DNA from: Roseimarinus sediminis
Lineage (GTDB): Bacteria; Bacteroidota; Bacteroidia; Bacteroidales; Prolixibacteraceae
DNA length: 64,000 nucleotides
Direction: 5' to 3'
NCBI RefSeq assembly: GCF_050433125.1
Contig: NZ_JBNPXV010000005.1
Coordinates: 186,001 to 250,000, forward strand
The translations under genes and the position numbers were made by a program. The notes below the pieces were generated by a model. The model did no database searches, was not told where the DNA came from, and saw only the letters and a program-made list of their open reading frames with translations. Below, piece by piece: positions 1 through 9,453 of this stretch (its first letter is position 1; each line of letters starts with the position of its first letter).

Positions 1-1317
1 ACGCCCATCGACGGCCGTTACCACAATAAAGTCAGTGAACTTGAAGAGTATTTTTCGGAATATGCACTGATCAAATACAGGGTTTTTGTTGAGATTGAAT
101 ATTTTCTGGCCTTAACAAAAATTCCACTCCCGCAGCTTAAGAATTTCGATCAGTCGCAAAATGGTGCCTTGAAAGCCATTTATCGTGATTTTTCGGTTGA
201 AGATGCACAACGTGTTAAGGATATTGAACAAACCACCAACCACGATGTGAAGGCGGTGGAGTATTTTATTAAAGAAAAATTTGAAGCCCTGCAACTCGAT
301 TCGTTCAAGGAGTTCATACACTTTGGACTTACTTCGCAGGACATCAATAACACCGCTGTTCCCTGTTCGTTGCGCGATGCCTTGCAGGAAGTTTATTATC
401 CGCAGATTGAAAAGGTGGTGAACCAACTCGACGAACTGGCCGATGCCTGGGAAGATGTTCCCATGCTGGCACGTACCCATGGTCAGCCTGCATCGCCAAC
501 CCGTTTGGGTAAGGAACTGCGCGTTTTTGTCGAACGCATCAATGTGCAACTCGATTTGTTGAAGGGAATTCCCTGTTATGCCAAATTTGGTGGTGCTACC
601 GGAAACTTCAATGCTCATACAGTTGCTTTTCCTGCCATCGACTGGGTCGGTTTTGCCAATCAGTTTTGTAAGAACTCACTGCAACTGGAACGCTCGCAGG
701 TGACCACCCAGATTGCGCATTACGATAATTACGGTGCCATTTTCGATAACCTGAAACGAATCAACACCATTTTGCTCGATCTGAACCGCGACATGTGGAC
801 CTATATCTCGATGGATTATTTCAAGCAGAAAATCAAAAAGGGCGAAATTGGTTCTTCAGCCATGCCACATAAGGTAAATCCCATCGATTTTGAAAATTCG
901 GAAGGGAACATTGGCTTGGCCAATGCCATTTTTGAACATCTGTCGGCCAAACTGCCCGTTTCGCGTTTGCAACGCGATTTGACCGATTCGACGGTTTTAC
1001 GGAACATTGGCGTTCCCATTGCCCATACCTTAATTTCGATACAATCGACCTTAAAGGGACTCAGCAAGTTGTTAATTAATACCGATGCCATCGATCAGGA
1101 TCTGGAGCGTAACTGGAGTGTGGTAGCCGAGGCCATTCAAACAGTTTTACGAAGCGAAAACTATCCCAATCCGTACGAAGCTTTGCTGAATCTTACCCGC
1201 ACCAACAGCAAAATAGATAAAAAAGCCATCCACGAGTTCATCGAAACCCTCGACGTAAGTAACGAGGTGAAAGAAAGACTCAGGGCAATCAGTCCTAAAA
1301 ATTATACAGGAATCTGA
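1..1317 (+). CDS. purB: Adenylosuccinate lyase, 5' end outside window
   Basis: The product catalyses two steps of purine synthesis: release of fumarate from SAICAR and from adenylosuccinate. The frame is open from base 1 (TPIDGRYHNKV, close to the usual N-terminus), so only a few residues are missing. Family marks are visible. ARTHGQPASP is encoded near base 470, and the fumarase/aspartase signature SSAMPHKVNP at 853-882 carries the flexible catalytic loop serine. The rest of the chain is helical and ends normally at TGA 1315-1317. A hairpin terminator follows, so the gene is probably not cotranscribed with the ABC transporter downstream. An internal ATG at 169 is not the true start, because the family similarity continues upstream of it. 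Recognition is by motif and full-length resemblance. Confidence 0.95.
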   Translation, partial: TPIDGRYHNKVSELEEYFSEYALIKYRVFVEIEYFLALTKIPLPQLKNFDQSQNGALKAIYRDFSVEDAQRVKDIEQTTNHDVKAVEYFIKEKFEALQLDSFKEFIHFGLTSQDINNTAVPCSLRDALQEVYYPQIEKVVNQLDELADAWEDVPMLARTHGQPASPTRLGKELRVFVERINVQLDLLKGIPCYAKFGGATGNFNAHTVAFPAIDWVGFANQFCKNSLQLERSQVTTQIAHYDNYGAIFDNLKRINTILLDLNRDMWTYISMDYFKQKIKKGEIGSSAMPHKVNPIDFENSEGNIGLANAIFEHLSAKLPVSRLQRDLTDSTVLRNIGVPIAHTLISIQSTLKGLSKLLINTDAIDQDLERNWSVVAEAIQTVLRSENYPNPYEALLNLTRTNSKIDKKAIHEFIETLDVSNEVKERLRAISPKNYTGI

Positions 1318-1323
1318 AAAACA

Positions 1324-1350
1324 GGGATGTTCTGCTGGACATCCTCTTTT
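1324..1350 (+). terminator. Probable rho-independent terminator after purB
   Basis: A short stem (GGATGT pairing with ACATCC plus a G-T pair, loop of about 8 nt) is followed by CTTTTATTT. It sits 7 bases after the purB stop codon. The stem is short, so this is a moderate call. Confidence 0.5.
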
Positions 1351-1407
1351 ATTTCACAATAAAACCTGTGAAAGCGGGTTATTCTTTACGAATGCATTCA
1401 AGGCTTC

Positions 1408-3231
1408 ATGAAAGGATTATTCAAACTATTGCGTCGCTTTTTACCCCCTTTTAAAAAGTGGGTGGTTCTCAATATCGTTTTCAACCTGTTGGGGGCAATC
1501 TTTGGTGCTTTTTCTTTCATGGCACTCAGCCCTATATTGGGAATCCTGTTTGGTACCCAGTCGATGGTGACAGAAAAAACTGTCTGGTCGCTCAACTTTG
1601 ATGACATCAAGCAAAATGTGTTTTACTACATGAGCCAGGTGATTGCCGATTCAGGCCACATGAGGGCACTTTTCTACATTGGGGTTTTCATGATCATCAT
1701 GGTTTTTCTGAAGGTTGGTTTCACCTATCTGGCCAGTTTTTTCATGGTTCCTTTACGCAATGGTGTGGTACGCAACCTGCGAAATAAAATTTACAGGAAG
1801 ATACTGGCTTTACCCATCGGCTATTTTTCCGACGAACGCAAAGGAGACATCATTGCCCGGGTAACCGGCGACGTAACTGAAATAGAGAATTCGATCATGA
1901 ATTCGCTGGAAATGCTGTTTAAAAACCCGGTACTTATCATCATTTCACTCATTGTGATGGTGTATATGAGCTGGTCACTGACTTTGTTTGTTTTTGTGAT
2001 GTTGCCCATTGCTGGTTTTATCACCGGGCGCATTGGTCGTACACTAAAAAAACCTTCCCGTCTGGGGCAGGAAAAAATGGGTGACATTCTCAGCACCATC
2101 GACGAAACTTTATCGGGCTTAACCATCATCAAGGCTTTTAATGCCGAAAAGAGAATGGCTGCCCGTTTTGAAGAAGAAACAAAAGATTATTACCGCACAA
2201 TGAACCGCTTAATGTGGCGCCGCTTTTTGGCACATCCCGTAAGTGAGTTCCTGGGTACCACCATCATCATCATTGTTTTATGGTATGGTGGAAGTTTAAT
2301 TTTAAAAAATGAAGGCGGACTGGCGCCCGAAGATTTTATTACCTACCTGGTTTTCTTTTACAGCATCATTAATCCTGCAAAAGCCTTTTCTACTGCGCTT
2401 TACAGTGTGGAAAAGGGGCTTGCGTCAATGGAAAGAGTCGATCAGGTTTTAGATACGGTGAATCATATTGCCGATCAACCCGGTGCGGTTCAGAAGCAAA
2501 GCTTTGATGGTGAAATAGAATTTAGGAATGTATCCTTTTCGTATGGCGCTGATCCGGTTCTAAAAAATATTAATATCAAAATTCCAAAGGGAAGCACGGT
2601 CGCACTGGTCGGTAAATCGGGGTCGGGAAAAACAACCATGGTCAATTTGTTGCCCCGCTTCTGGGATTTGCAAAACGGCGGACAAATACTCATCGACGGG
2701 GTGGATATCCGGAAAATCAAACTGCATGACCTGAGGCGCCTGATGGGCTATGTTAGTCAGGATCCCGTACTGTTTAACGACAGCTTTGAAAACAACATCG
2801 CTTTTGGTGTGGAAAGTACCGATGAAAGCGCCATTCATGAAGCAGCCAGGGTCGCCCATGCCGATGAATTTATTAATGAACATCCCGAAGGCTATGCAGC
2901 GAATATAGGAGACAGCGGAAGCAAGCTTTCGGGCGGACAACGGCAACGTCTTTCCATTGCCCGGGCCGTGCTTAAAAATCCTCCCATCATGATACTCGAC
3001 GAAGCCACTTCGGCGCTCGATACCGAGTCGGAAAAACTGGTGCAGGATGCACTCGAAAACCTGATGCGGAACCGGACTTCAATTGTTATTGCTCATCGGC
3101 TTTCGACCATAAAAAATGCCGATGTGATCTATGTTTTCAAAGACGGAGAAATTGTAGAACAGGGAAGTCATGAGCAGCTTCTTGTAATTGGTGGCGAGTA
3201 TTCACGTCTGCATCAGTTACAAATGTATTAA
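1408..3231 (+). CDS. MsbA-like ABC exporter (fused permease and ATPase)
   Basis: This is a half-transporter expected to work as a homodimer in the inner membrane, exporting a lipid or another hydrophobic substrate. The N-terminal ~330 residues form an ABC type-1 transmembrane domain with several hydrophobic segments (about 19-48, 88-112, 172-205, 280-300). The C-terminal ATPase has Walker A GKSGSGKT (402-409), the signature LSGGQ (507-511), Walker B IMILDE (527-532) and the H-loop histidine in IAHR (563). The length of 607 residues fits the MsbA/LmrA group. In Bacteroidota such genes are often annotated as lipid A exporters, but the sequence alone does not fix the substrate. The gene stands alone, with about 400 bases of non-coding DNA downstream. 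Confidence 0.88.
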   Translation: MKGLFKLLRRFLPPFKKWVVLNIVFNLLGAIFGAFSFMALSPILGILFGTQSMVTEKTVWSLNFDDIKQNVFYYMSQVIADSGHMRALFYIGVFMIIMVFLKVGFTYLASFFMVPLRNGVVRNLRNKIYRKILALPIGYFSDERKGDIIARVTGDVTEIENSIMNSLEMLFKNPVLIIISLIVMVYMSWSLTLFVFVMLPIAGFITGRIGRTLKKPSRLGQEKMGDILSTIDETLSGLTIIKAFNAEKRMAARFEEETKDYYRTMNRLMWRRFLAHPVSEFLGTTIIIIVLWYGGSLILKNEGGLAPEDFITYLVFFYSIINPAKAFSTALYSVEKGLASMERVDQVLDTVNHIADQPGAVQKQSFDGEIEFRNVSFSYGADPVLKNINIKIPKGSTVALVGKSGSGKTTMVNLLPRFWDLQNGGQILIDGVDIRKIKLHDLRRLMGYVSQDPVLFNDSFENNIAFGVESTDESAIHEAARVAHADEFINEHPEGYAANIGDSGSKLSGGQRQRLSIARAVLKNPPIMILDEATSALDTESEKLVQDALENLMRNRTSIVIAHRLSTIKNADVIYVFKDGEIVEQGSHEQLLVIGGEYSRLHQLQMY

Positions 3232-3630
3232 TAGCCACTTACAGCTAATTCTTCATTTTTAAATAAGCAAAATGTGTTTGCGTCAGTGCTGTCGCACAAA
3301 CAAAACTACAGCTCCCGCTATAAATTGACGAAGGTCTTTGGCGAAGAAGTTAAATTGCAATATATTTAGTTCCTTATTTCTTTTCTGTTTGAATTTTTGT
3401 TTAAAAAGATTTTGGAGAAGCTGTTTTCAAAGTTAAATTTGAAAGCATTATTAAACTGGTTGATGCTTTATTCCTGATTGTTTAATTGCATTCAACAATG
3501 TACGTGCTTTTATAAGTAGCTTTATGCTACTTTTGTTTGGGGTTTTGGGGCCTTTGCAGTTAGCGTTTTCAAGTGTTTTCATTGAAACAAAACTGTAATC
3601 GGCTTGTGGTGATTTGATAAAAAGAAAGTT
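3232..3630. other. 399-bp intergenic region with promoter and leader hairpin
   Basis: This AT-rich stretch has no credible gene. It holds a Bacteroidota-type promoter (annotated separately at 3411-3441). About 70 bases further on is a 7-bp inverted repeat, AAGTAGC-TTTAT-GCTACTT (3514-3532), followed by a few T residues. If the promoter is real, the hairpin lies in a ~180-nt 5' leader of the vWA gene and could be an attenuator or an RNA-stability element. Confidence 0.5.
3411..3441 (+). promoter_or_regulatory. Promoter for the vWA/ABC cassette
   Basis: TTTG at 3411-3414 and TAAATTTG at 3434-3441 are separated by 19 bases. This matches the known Bacteroidota primary-sigma consensus (-33 TTTG, -7 TAnnTTTG) exactly. 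It points rightwards towards the vWA gene, with an expected start of transcription near 3448. Confidence 0.55.
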
Positions 3631-6255
3631 ATGAAGAAAATAGTTCTTTTTCTGCAGCTGGTATTATTTTCATTTTCGGCGATGAATGCTATGGCACAAC
3701 AAAGTGTAATGCGTACACCCGGAAAATATATGATGCCCATGGATAACGCATCGGCAGCTTTTCCCGGCTCGGCTAATAAGGAGGGTGAGCTTTGGGTGGT
3801 TTTTTCCGATCGTCCTGATAATCAAATGTACAGCGATAAGGCTTGCCAGAAAGCAAACGGACAAAAACTTGACTTTATGCAGGCCATGTATGTAATTGCT
3901 GAAACTGATAAGGCAATTCAGGTGGTTGAATTTGATGCAGCCGATATGCGAGGAACGCTGAAGGATGGAGCCAGAGACCGTGCTGCCTGGATCCTGAAAG
4001 ATAATATGTTGTTGTGGCGCACCTGTTTAAAAACACGCGATGTGAATCTGCCTGAGTTTAAAGACGGCATTTTCAACAAGAAAGCCATGGTGCTCAATAT
4101 TATTTCAGGCAACCAGTCGGAAATTAGAGTTCCCGAATACCATGCTCATCCACGGTGCAGTCAGCGCGATTCAATTAATTCAGCCCTGGTTTATCAAATT
4201 AATTATGTTTATAAGGAAACCCCAACTGCCTACTTACTTGCTGATATTCCTGAAATTTTGGACGTCGAACGGGATAAGCCAAGAGTTAAAGGCTGGGTTT
4301 TAAAGTCACAAACCACCGCCTGGAATCACCGTCTGGCCTTTGAAGTAAACTGGGATGAGCAGGCAGTTGCCGAACGAAAAGCAAAGGGCTACAAAGCAAG
4401 TATAACGGCTTCGAAAAATGGAGGAGAAAGTATCTTTAAAGAAGGGACTACATGGTATAATAAGCGGGCCATTGGTGAGGTAGACCGCTTCCCTGTGCTC
4501 GATGTTACCAATGGATCTACCAAAGTTGGTGTAATTGGTGATTTACGTTCACAGGAAGGTGCAAGCCTTTCGAGCGATGAATTTGCCGAAATAAAACATA
4601 CCATCGATTCCATGTCGGGTGCATTGCGAAATGTAAATGTCATATTTGTGGTGGATGGCACCAGCAGTATGATTCCTTATTCCGGTTCAATACAGAATGC
4701 CATCAAACAAACCATGCGCGAATTGCTGAAGAGTCAGAACAATTACCGTTTTGGTGCCTTGCTTTACCGCGATGCTTCAGAGGGAAATGCGAATGCAATA
4801 CATTATACCCGAGACTTAAGTTCCAATTACAACGGGGTGAACAGCATGCTGAGCCGTTACCTGAATCCTACCTTCAACCGCTGCAACAGCGATCCTGAAG
4901 AAGCCATGTATTACGGTTTGAAAAAAGCAATCGAACGTTTCGATCCACCTGTGGGAGAATCGAATTTTGTAATCCTTATTGGCGATGCCGGAAATCATCA
5001 ACGGACACAATTTACCGATTGTAACGGACAAACTGCCAACGATTTTACCCGGGTAGAGGAAAAAGAACTGGTTGATTTGATGGTAAGAAAAAATATTAAC
5101 CTGTATGCATATCAGGTACATCACAAAGTGGAGCAGGATGTTCAGCCGGCTTACGATGCCTTCCGTACTCAGGTTGAAAGCCTGATGACTCAAACTGTGC
5201 GTAAACGAGTGCCCGGAATGGCTTCTGCTACAGTGAGTGATTTGCTCACACAGTCGGACAAGGAAGTTGAAATTCTGCCTTCACTGGGGGTGCCGGGTTA
5301 TTTCAAGAAGGCTCCGCAGGGAGGTACTGTTCATACCAGTGTGTTGATGCGCGATGTGGCCGATGCCTTAAAAGATATTGATGCCCGTGTAAATCATCAG
5401 CTTGAAGGCATTTCGGAATACCTGAATGGAAAAATCAAAGGCGATAATGCCCGTGAACTGGCTGGTTTCATTCGTAAACTCGAAGATCAGAACATTCCTT
5501 CGGAAAAGCTCGATGTGGTATTCCAGAAAAACGGACAGGTTTACAATGTGGGTTATGCCGAACGTTTTCGCGATGGAATGAAAAATCCCGTTTATCAGGA
5601 TGTACTGCTCATGTCGCGCGAAGACTTGTATTCGATCAAACGTTCACTCGAAAGACTGATCCCAACCGATGAACTTTCGTTGCCACCCAACGAATCGCGT
5701 TCGTTCATCGTGTACGGTTGGGGCGAAATTCTGGTCGACATTCTGGGCTATTTCCCCGAAGTGAATGAGTCGATCGACACCCTGAGTCTATACACCCTTT
5801 CGGCCATTCTTACCGGCTGGGGAGGAAAAGAAAAATACAAGGACATCAAATTGCTCGATGTGACCTCGCCTGAACGCTTCCCCGATGTAATGCTCTATGA
5901 ATACCTGATTGACTGGTGCATTACCAAGGGGCACATCCAGAGCATTTACGACGGGCAAAACCTCCTGACTGAAGATTTCTTCAGAGATCATCAGTGGACG
6001 ATTTTTTACGAATACCTGTACCATCTGACCAATGGGGCAGTAGAAGAAGATCCGGAAATGGGAGCCCGGTTCAGTGAATATTTTGAAAGATACAATAAAG
6101 AGTACAATAACTTTAAAGCCTCGTTCCGGATTCCAATGGGAACCGGCTCGGGCCTTAAACATTATTGGATCGATTCCCGCATTTTCCCCCACCAGACTAA
6201 AAATTTTGGAGAAGAAGATATTATTAAATATCTCTACAGGAACTATAATAATTAA
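3631..6255 (+). CDS. Secreted von Willebrand A domain protein, TssR-like
   Basis: This 874-residue protein has a signal peptide (about 1-22, ending AMNAMAQ). Next come two SH3-like stretches rich in W (about 50-160, and about 185-245 with the motif KGWVLKSQ). A vWA domain spans about 334-530. Its metal-site motif reads DGTSS (342-346), with Thr where Ser is usual, and a second strand ends GDAGNH (451-456). The remaining ~340 residues are unassigned. The domain order resembles TssR, a vWA protein of Bacteroidota type VI secretion systems, but no other T6SS gene is present here. The stop codon is 12 bases before an ABC ATPase-permease gene, so the two are probably one operon and may work together at the periplasmic face of the inner membrane. 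The TssR resemblance is from memory of the family and needs a profile search. Confidence 0.7.
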   Translation: MKKIVLFLQLVLFSFSAMNAMAQQSVMRTPGKYMMPMDNASAAFPGSANKEGELWVVFSDRPDNQMYSDKACQKANGQKLDFMQAMYVIAETDKAIQVVEFDAADMRGTLKDGARDRAAWILKDNMLLWRTCLKTRDVNLPEFKDGIFNKKAMVLNIISGNQSEIRVPEYHAHPRCSQRDSINSALVYQINYVYKETPTAYLLADIPEILDVERDKPRVKGWVLKSQTTAWNHRLAFEVNWDEQAVAERKAKGYKASITASKNGGESIFKEGTTWYNKRAIGEVDRFPVLDVTNGSTKVGVIGDLRSQEGASLSSDEFAEIKHTIDSMSGALRNVNVIFVVDGTSSMIPYSGSIQNAIKQTMRELLKSQNNYRFGALLYRDASEGNANAIHYTRDLSSNYNGVNSMLSRYLNPTFNRCNSDPEEAMYYGLKKAIERFDPPVGESNFVILIGDAGNHQRTQFTDCNGQTANDFTRVEEKELVDLMVRKNINLYAYQVHHKVEQDVQPAYDAFRTQVESLMTQTVRKRVPGMASATVSDLLTQSDKEVEILPSLGVPGYFKKAPQGGTVHTSVLMRDVADALKDIDARVNHQLEGISEYLNGKIKGDNARELAGFIRKLEDQNIPSEKLDVVFQKNGQVYNVGYAERFRDGMKNPVYQDVLLMSREDLYSIKRSLERLIPTDELSLPPNESRSFIVYGWGEILVDILGYFPEVNESIDTLSLYTLSAILTGWGGKEKYKDIKLLDVTSPERFPDVMLYEYLIDWCITKGHIQSIYDGQNLLTEDFFRDHQWTIFYEYLYHLTNGAVEEDPEMGARFSEYFERYNKEYNNFKASFRIPMGTGSGLKHYWIDSRIFPHQTKNFGEEDIIKYLYRNYNN

Positions 6256-6267
6256 GAAGTTGAGCTA

Positions 6268-9200
6268 ATGTCGGATCATGTTGTGAATGGGGGTTTCGAT
6301 CGCCGTGATGTCTTGTTTCATATCGAAAAGCTGTCGTGTGCCTACACCGAAAATCAACCGGTACTTGAAGCGGAAGACCTGATTATCCCGAAAAGGAAGA
6401 TCACTGTATTGCTCGGACCATCGGGGGCGGGCAAAAGCACCCTGCTCGAAACCCTGGGCCTTATGACCCAAACCGTTAATGGAAGTACCTCGTGCATCCG
6501 TTTCTTTCCCAACGATACCGACGAATACGATTTAGCGGGCATGTGGGGCGATCACCAGGAAGCCCAGCGCTATCACATCAGAATGCTGTACTACAGCTTT
6601 ATCTTTCAGAGTACCAACCTGATGCCCAATTTCTCGGCCCTCGAAAATGTGGGTTTGACCGAGCTCATTCAAAACAAACCCGAATCGGAAGCCTACTTCA
6701 ATGCGATTGAAAGTCTGGTGAAAAATCTCAGCGTTACCAGCCTGGCCTACGAGAAAAAGCCCTATGAGTTTTCGGGTGGTGAACGTCAGCGCCTGGCATT
6801 TGCACGTGCCATCAATCCCGATTTTACCGTGCTTTTTGGTGACGAGCCCACCGGCAACCTCGACCATTTTAATTCGGTAAAACTGATGCATTTTATTCGC
6901 GACTTTATTACCCGTCAGCGAGAAAATGCCAGTGCCATCATTGTGTCACACAACATCCCGCTGACCCTCGATTTTGCCGACCGCATCATCGTAATGTCGA
7001 AGCGTGAAAATGGAGTTTCGATCATCGATCCGCATTTTATTTATGATCGTGAGCGCATTAAATGGTATGAATCGAAAGAGAAGCAACAAAAAGTTCAACA
7101 GGAAATAGAGCTCCTGCTCAATTCTGATACCGAAAGTTATGTGCGTATTCTAATGCACCTTTCGGAGCATAAGGTCGATGAAGGTTTTTTCGAGTTGGTA
7201 AAAAGCAGGATGACAGCCCATCAAACGGCCATGGAAGCCGATAAGGCTTATCCCGAGGAAGAACAAAAAGCCTTTCGTGACTGGCTGACTGCTGAACTCG
7301 AAGAAAAGGAAATTGCCAACAACGAAGTAAAAGAACACATCCGTCAGTTTGCCTTTGGTGAAATCAAGAAGGCAGATATTAAAATAAACGATGTGATCAG
7401 AACCATTCAGGATCTGAAATTTAAAACGGCAGTTGAAGGACAGCGTGACAAAAAGAGAACAAAAAATACCGGCATCGAGCAGCAGGAACTGGGGAACAGC
7501 AACAACCCTGTTGCCAGTATCCTGGGCTTTATTCCCTGGCTTGTTTTATCACTTGCCCCTTTCATCACCACGCTGATTAACCGAAGTGCCGAATTGATCC
7601 ATCGCGGTTTCAAACGCGTTGTGAAACCGGTATTGCCTGTTGAACGAAACGACGATGATTCGTTCAACCCGCTGTTGTTTTCGTTTCGCGACATTATTCC
7701 CGTTGTTTTTTATAAGCTCTGCGTAGCCTGGGACTGGGTGAATGTGAAATACAAGCTGTTCATTAAATTCAACCTGAAACAGCACTGGATTCCATTCAAT
7801 ACCATTCCACACGATTTTAAACACCTGTTTTACCGAAATGAAACAAAGGAATTGCTGGGTAAAAAGAACAAGCACTTCTGGCTGATTGTGGTCATTTTGT
7901 TTTTTACCTTTCTGGCCATTGGATTTTCAAACGGTAGTCTGGAGTACCTGCGCGAGAAAATGGAAGATCCTTTTGTTCGTTCAATCAATGCACCCATTCC
8001 GGGCACCAACCGGAATGCCAACCGCGCCATTGCCTATTACAACGCTGATTCACTTCAGCAAATCTATCATTACGACTCGATTGTAGGCTATAATAAGTGG
8101 ACGGCCTATTTTCAGGGCGATTTATCTGAAAGTCCTAACCGCAGTGTCGACGGACGTTCCATTCCTTTCGACGATCCGCTGGTTGCCACCATTGTCGATC
8201 CAAAGGTAAACCGCTCGCTGGGGCAGGGTTTTACAGGCGAACGCGATATTTCGATCATTGTGACCCGCAACTTGCTGAACAAACTCGAGTGTTCTGAAAC
8301 TCCGGCTTTCATTTTCAAAAAGCAGCGCGATGGCCGTCTAACGCCAATTCCTGTGAGGGCAGTTGTTGACCGGCTGCCGGGTGAACGCATCGATTTTCTG
8401 ACAACTCAGCACTTCTATAACAACTACATTTCAATGGGCGACCGCTTCCTTTTTAAGGACAATAACAAGCTATATGCCTATGTGGTGATGGACTCAACTC
8501 AGTTAAGTCCCTTCAAAGAGGCTGCCGACAGTTTCTTTACCCGATATTACGACGAAGGGGGCCTGCTCGAAGTGAATACCATCGATGTGTATGCGCATCA
8601 GTACAGCTACCAGCCGATGTATGTTTTACAGGTTTCCTTCTTTAATTCAGAATACATCAGTCTTGAGCAAATTGATGAACTTTACGCCGAATTCAGAACC
8701 TCTGACGAGTTAACGCGCTTTGTTGAAGAGGCCGGTATCGAAGAACACCAATTTATTCAAAGTTATTTTCCAAATCAGGAAAACCGGACGAACGGACGCT
8801 TCGACTACATTGCAGTCAATTTTAATGACCTGAGTAATGTGGATGAATTTGCCGAAAAATTTGCCGAGGATTCTGAAATCAAGCTCGAAATGTCGAAAAT
8901 TGAGCAAATGAAGAATTACAACTTTGTAAGCAAGCTGACGACCATCATGTCGTTAATTTTGATAGGATTCAGTGTATTAATGATCAATATCTTCCTGTCG
9001 AATATTTTGAGCACTCACCTGAATAAGATCAAGATGAATATTGGTACCTTTAAGGCATTCGGGATCGACATCAAAAGGATTTACATGGGAATGATGTACA
9101 TCTTTGTTTTGTTGCCGCTTGTTTTGGCCCTTTTTCTGGCCGGTGTGCTTGGCTATCTCGGTTTGATTTATTTCATTATCAATGTACTTTCGCCTTTCGA

Positions 9201-9360
9201 GGTGGAGAAGAATCTGTATTTCGACCTGTTTAACCAATACACCCTTATCTCGGTACTGGTGCTGGCTGTGGTGAATTACTATGCTTTCAGTATCATTATT
9301 AACCGAATATTTAAACAAACACCGGGCGACCTGATTTACGACCGGAACAACAAGGCCTGA
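6268..9360 (+). CDS. ABC ATPase fused to MacB/FtsX-like permease
   Basis: The 1030-residue product begins with a LolD/MacB-type ATPase: Walker A GPSGAGKST (50-58), signature FSGGE (168-172), Walker B TVLFGDEPTG (187-196) and H-loop VSHN (226-229). A charged linker (about 260-410) and a possible membrane-associated stretch (418-438) follow. The permease then has TM1 at about 537-554, a large periplasmic domain (about 555-885) and three C-terminal TMs (about 890-913, 941-970, 993-1013). This 1+3 topology is that of MacB/LolCE proteins, which couple ATP hydrolysis to mechanical work across the periplasm rather than to classical transport. Having the ATPase and permease in one chain is as in MacB. 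The partner is probably the vWA protein encoded just upstream. The cargo is unknown. Confidence 0.82.
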   Translation: MSDHVVNGGFDRRDVLFHIEKLSCAYTENQPVLEAEDLIIPKRKITVLLGPSGAGKSTLLETLGLMTQTVNGSTSCIRFFPNDTDEYDLAGMWGDHQEAQRYHIRMLYYSFIFQSTNLMPNFSALENVGLTELIQNKPESEAYFNAIESLVKNLSVTSLAYEKKPYEFSGGERQRLAFARAINPDFTVLFGDEPTGNLDHFNSVKLMHFIRDFITRQRENASAIIVSHNIPLTLDFADRIIVMSKRENGVSIIDPHFIYDRERIKWYESKEKQQKVQQEIELLLNSDTESYVRILMHLSEHKVDEGFFELVKSRMTAHQTAMEADKAYPEEEQKAFRDWLTAELEEKEIANNEVKEHIRQFAFGEIKKADIKINDVIRTIQDLKFKTAVEGQRDKKRTKNTGIEQQELGNSNNPVASILGFIPWLVLSLAPFITTLINRSAELIHRGFKRVVKPVLPVERNDDDSFNPLLFSFRDIIPVVFYKLCVAWDWVNVKYKLFIKFNLKQHWIPFNTIPHDFKHLFYRNETKELLGKKNKHFWLIVVILFFTFLAIGFSNGSLEYLREKMEDPFVRSINAPIPGTNRNANRAIAYYNADSLQQIYHYDSIVGYNKWTAYFQGDLSESPNRSVDGRSIPFDDPLVATIVDPKVNRSLGQGFTGERDISIIVTRNLLNKLECSETPAFIFKKQRDGRLTPIPVRAVVDRLPGERIDFLTTQHFYNNYISMGDRFLFKDNNKLYAYVVMDSTQLSPFKEAADSFFTRYYDEGGLLEVNTIDVYAHQYSYQPMYVLQVSFFNSEYISLEQIDELYAEFRTSDELTRFVEEAGIEEHQFIQSYFPNQENRTNGRFDYIAVNFNDLSNVDEFAEKFAEDSEIKLEMSKIEQMKNYNFVSKLTTIMSLILIGFSVLMINIFLSNILSTHLNKIKMNIGTFKAFGIDIKRIYMGMMYIFVLLPLVLALFLAGVLGYLGLIYFIINVLSPFEVEKNLYFDLFNQYTLISVLVLAVVNYYAFSIIINRIFKQTPGDLIYDRNNKA

Positions 9361-9392
9361 TGCATACTGAACTATTTTCTGTATAAAAACTT

Positions 9393-9435
9393 ATACAAAA
9401 GCAACACAACAAAAAGTGTTGCTTTTGTATTTTTA
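9393..9435 (+). terminator. Strong rho-independent terminator after the ABC permease
   Basis: A perfect 15-bp stem (9393-9407 with 9416-9430, core GCAACAC/GTGTTGC) encloses an 8-nt A-rich loop and is followed by a T run. It separates the vWA/ABC cassette from the M48 gene. Confidence 0.88.
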
Positions 9436-9453
9436 TCGGCACAAATCGTATTT

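Noticed and set aside
3631..6255. Type VI secretion locus
   Set aside because: Only a TssR-like vWA protein is present. No sheath, Hcp, VgrG, ClpV or baseplate gene was seen in the window.
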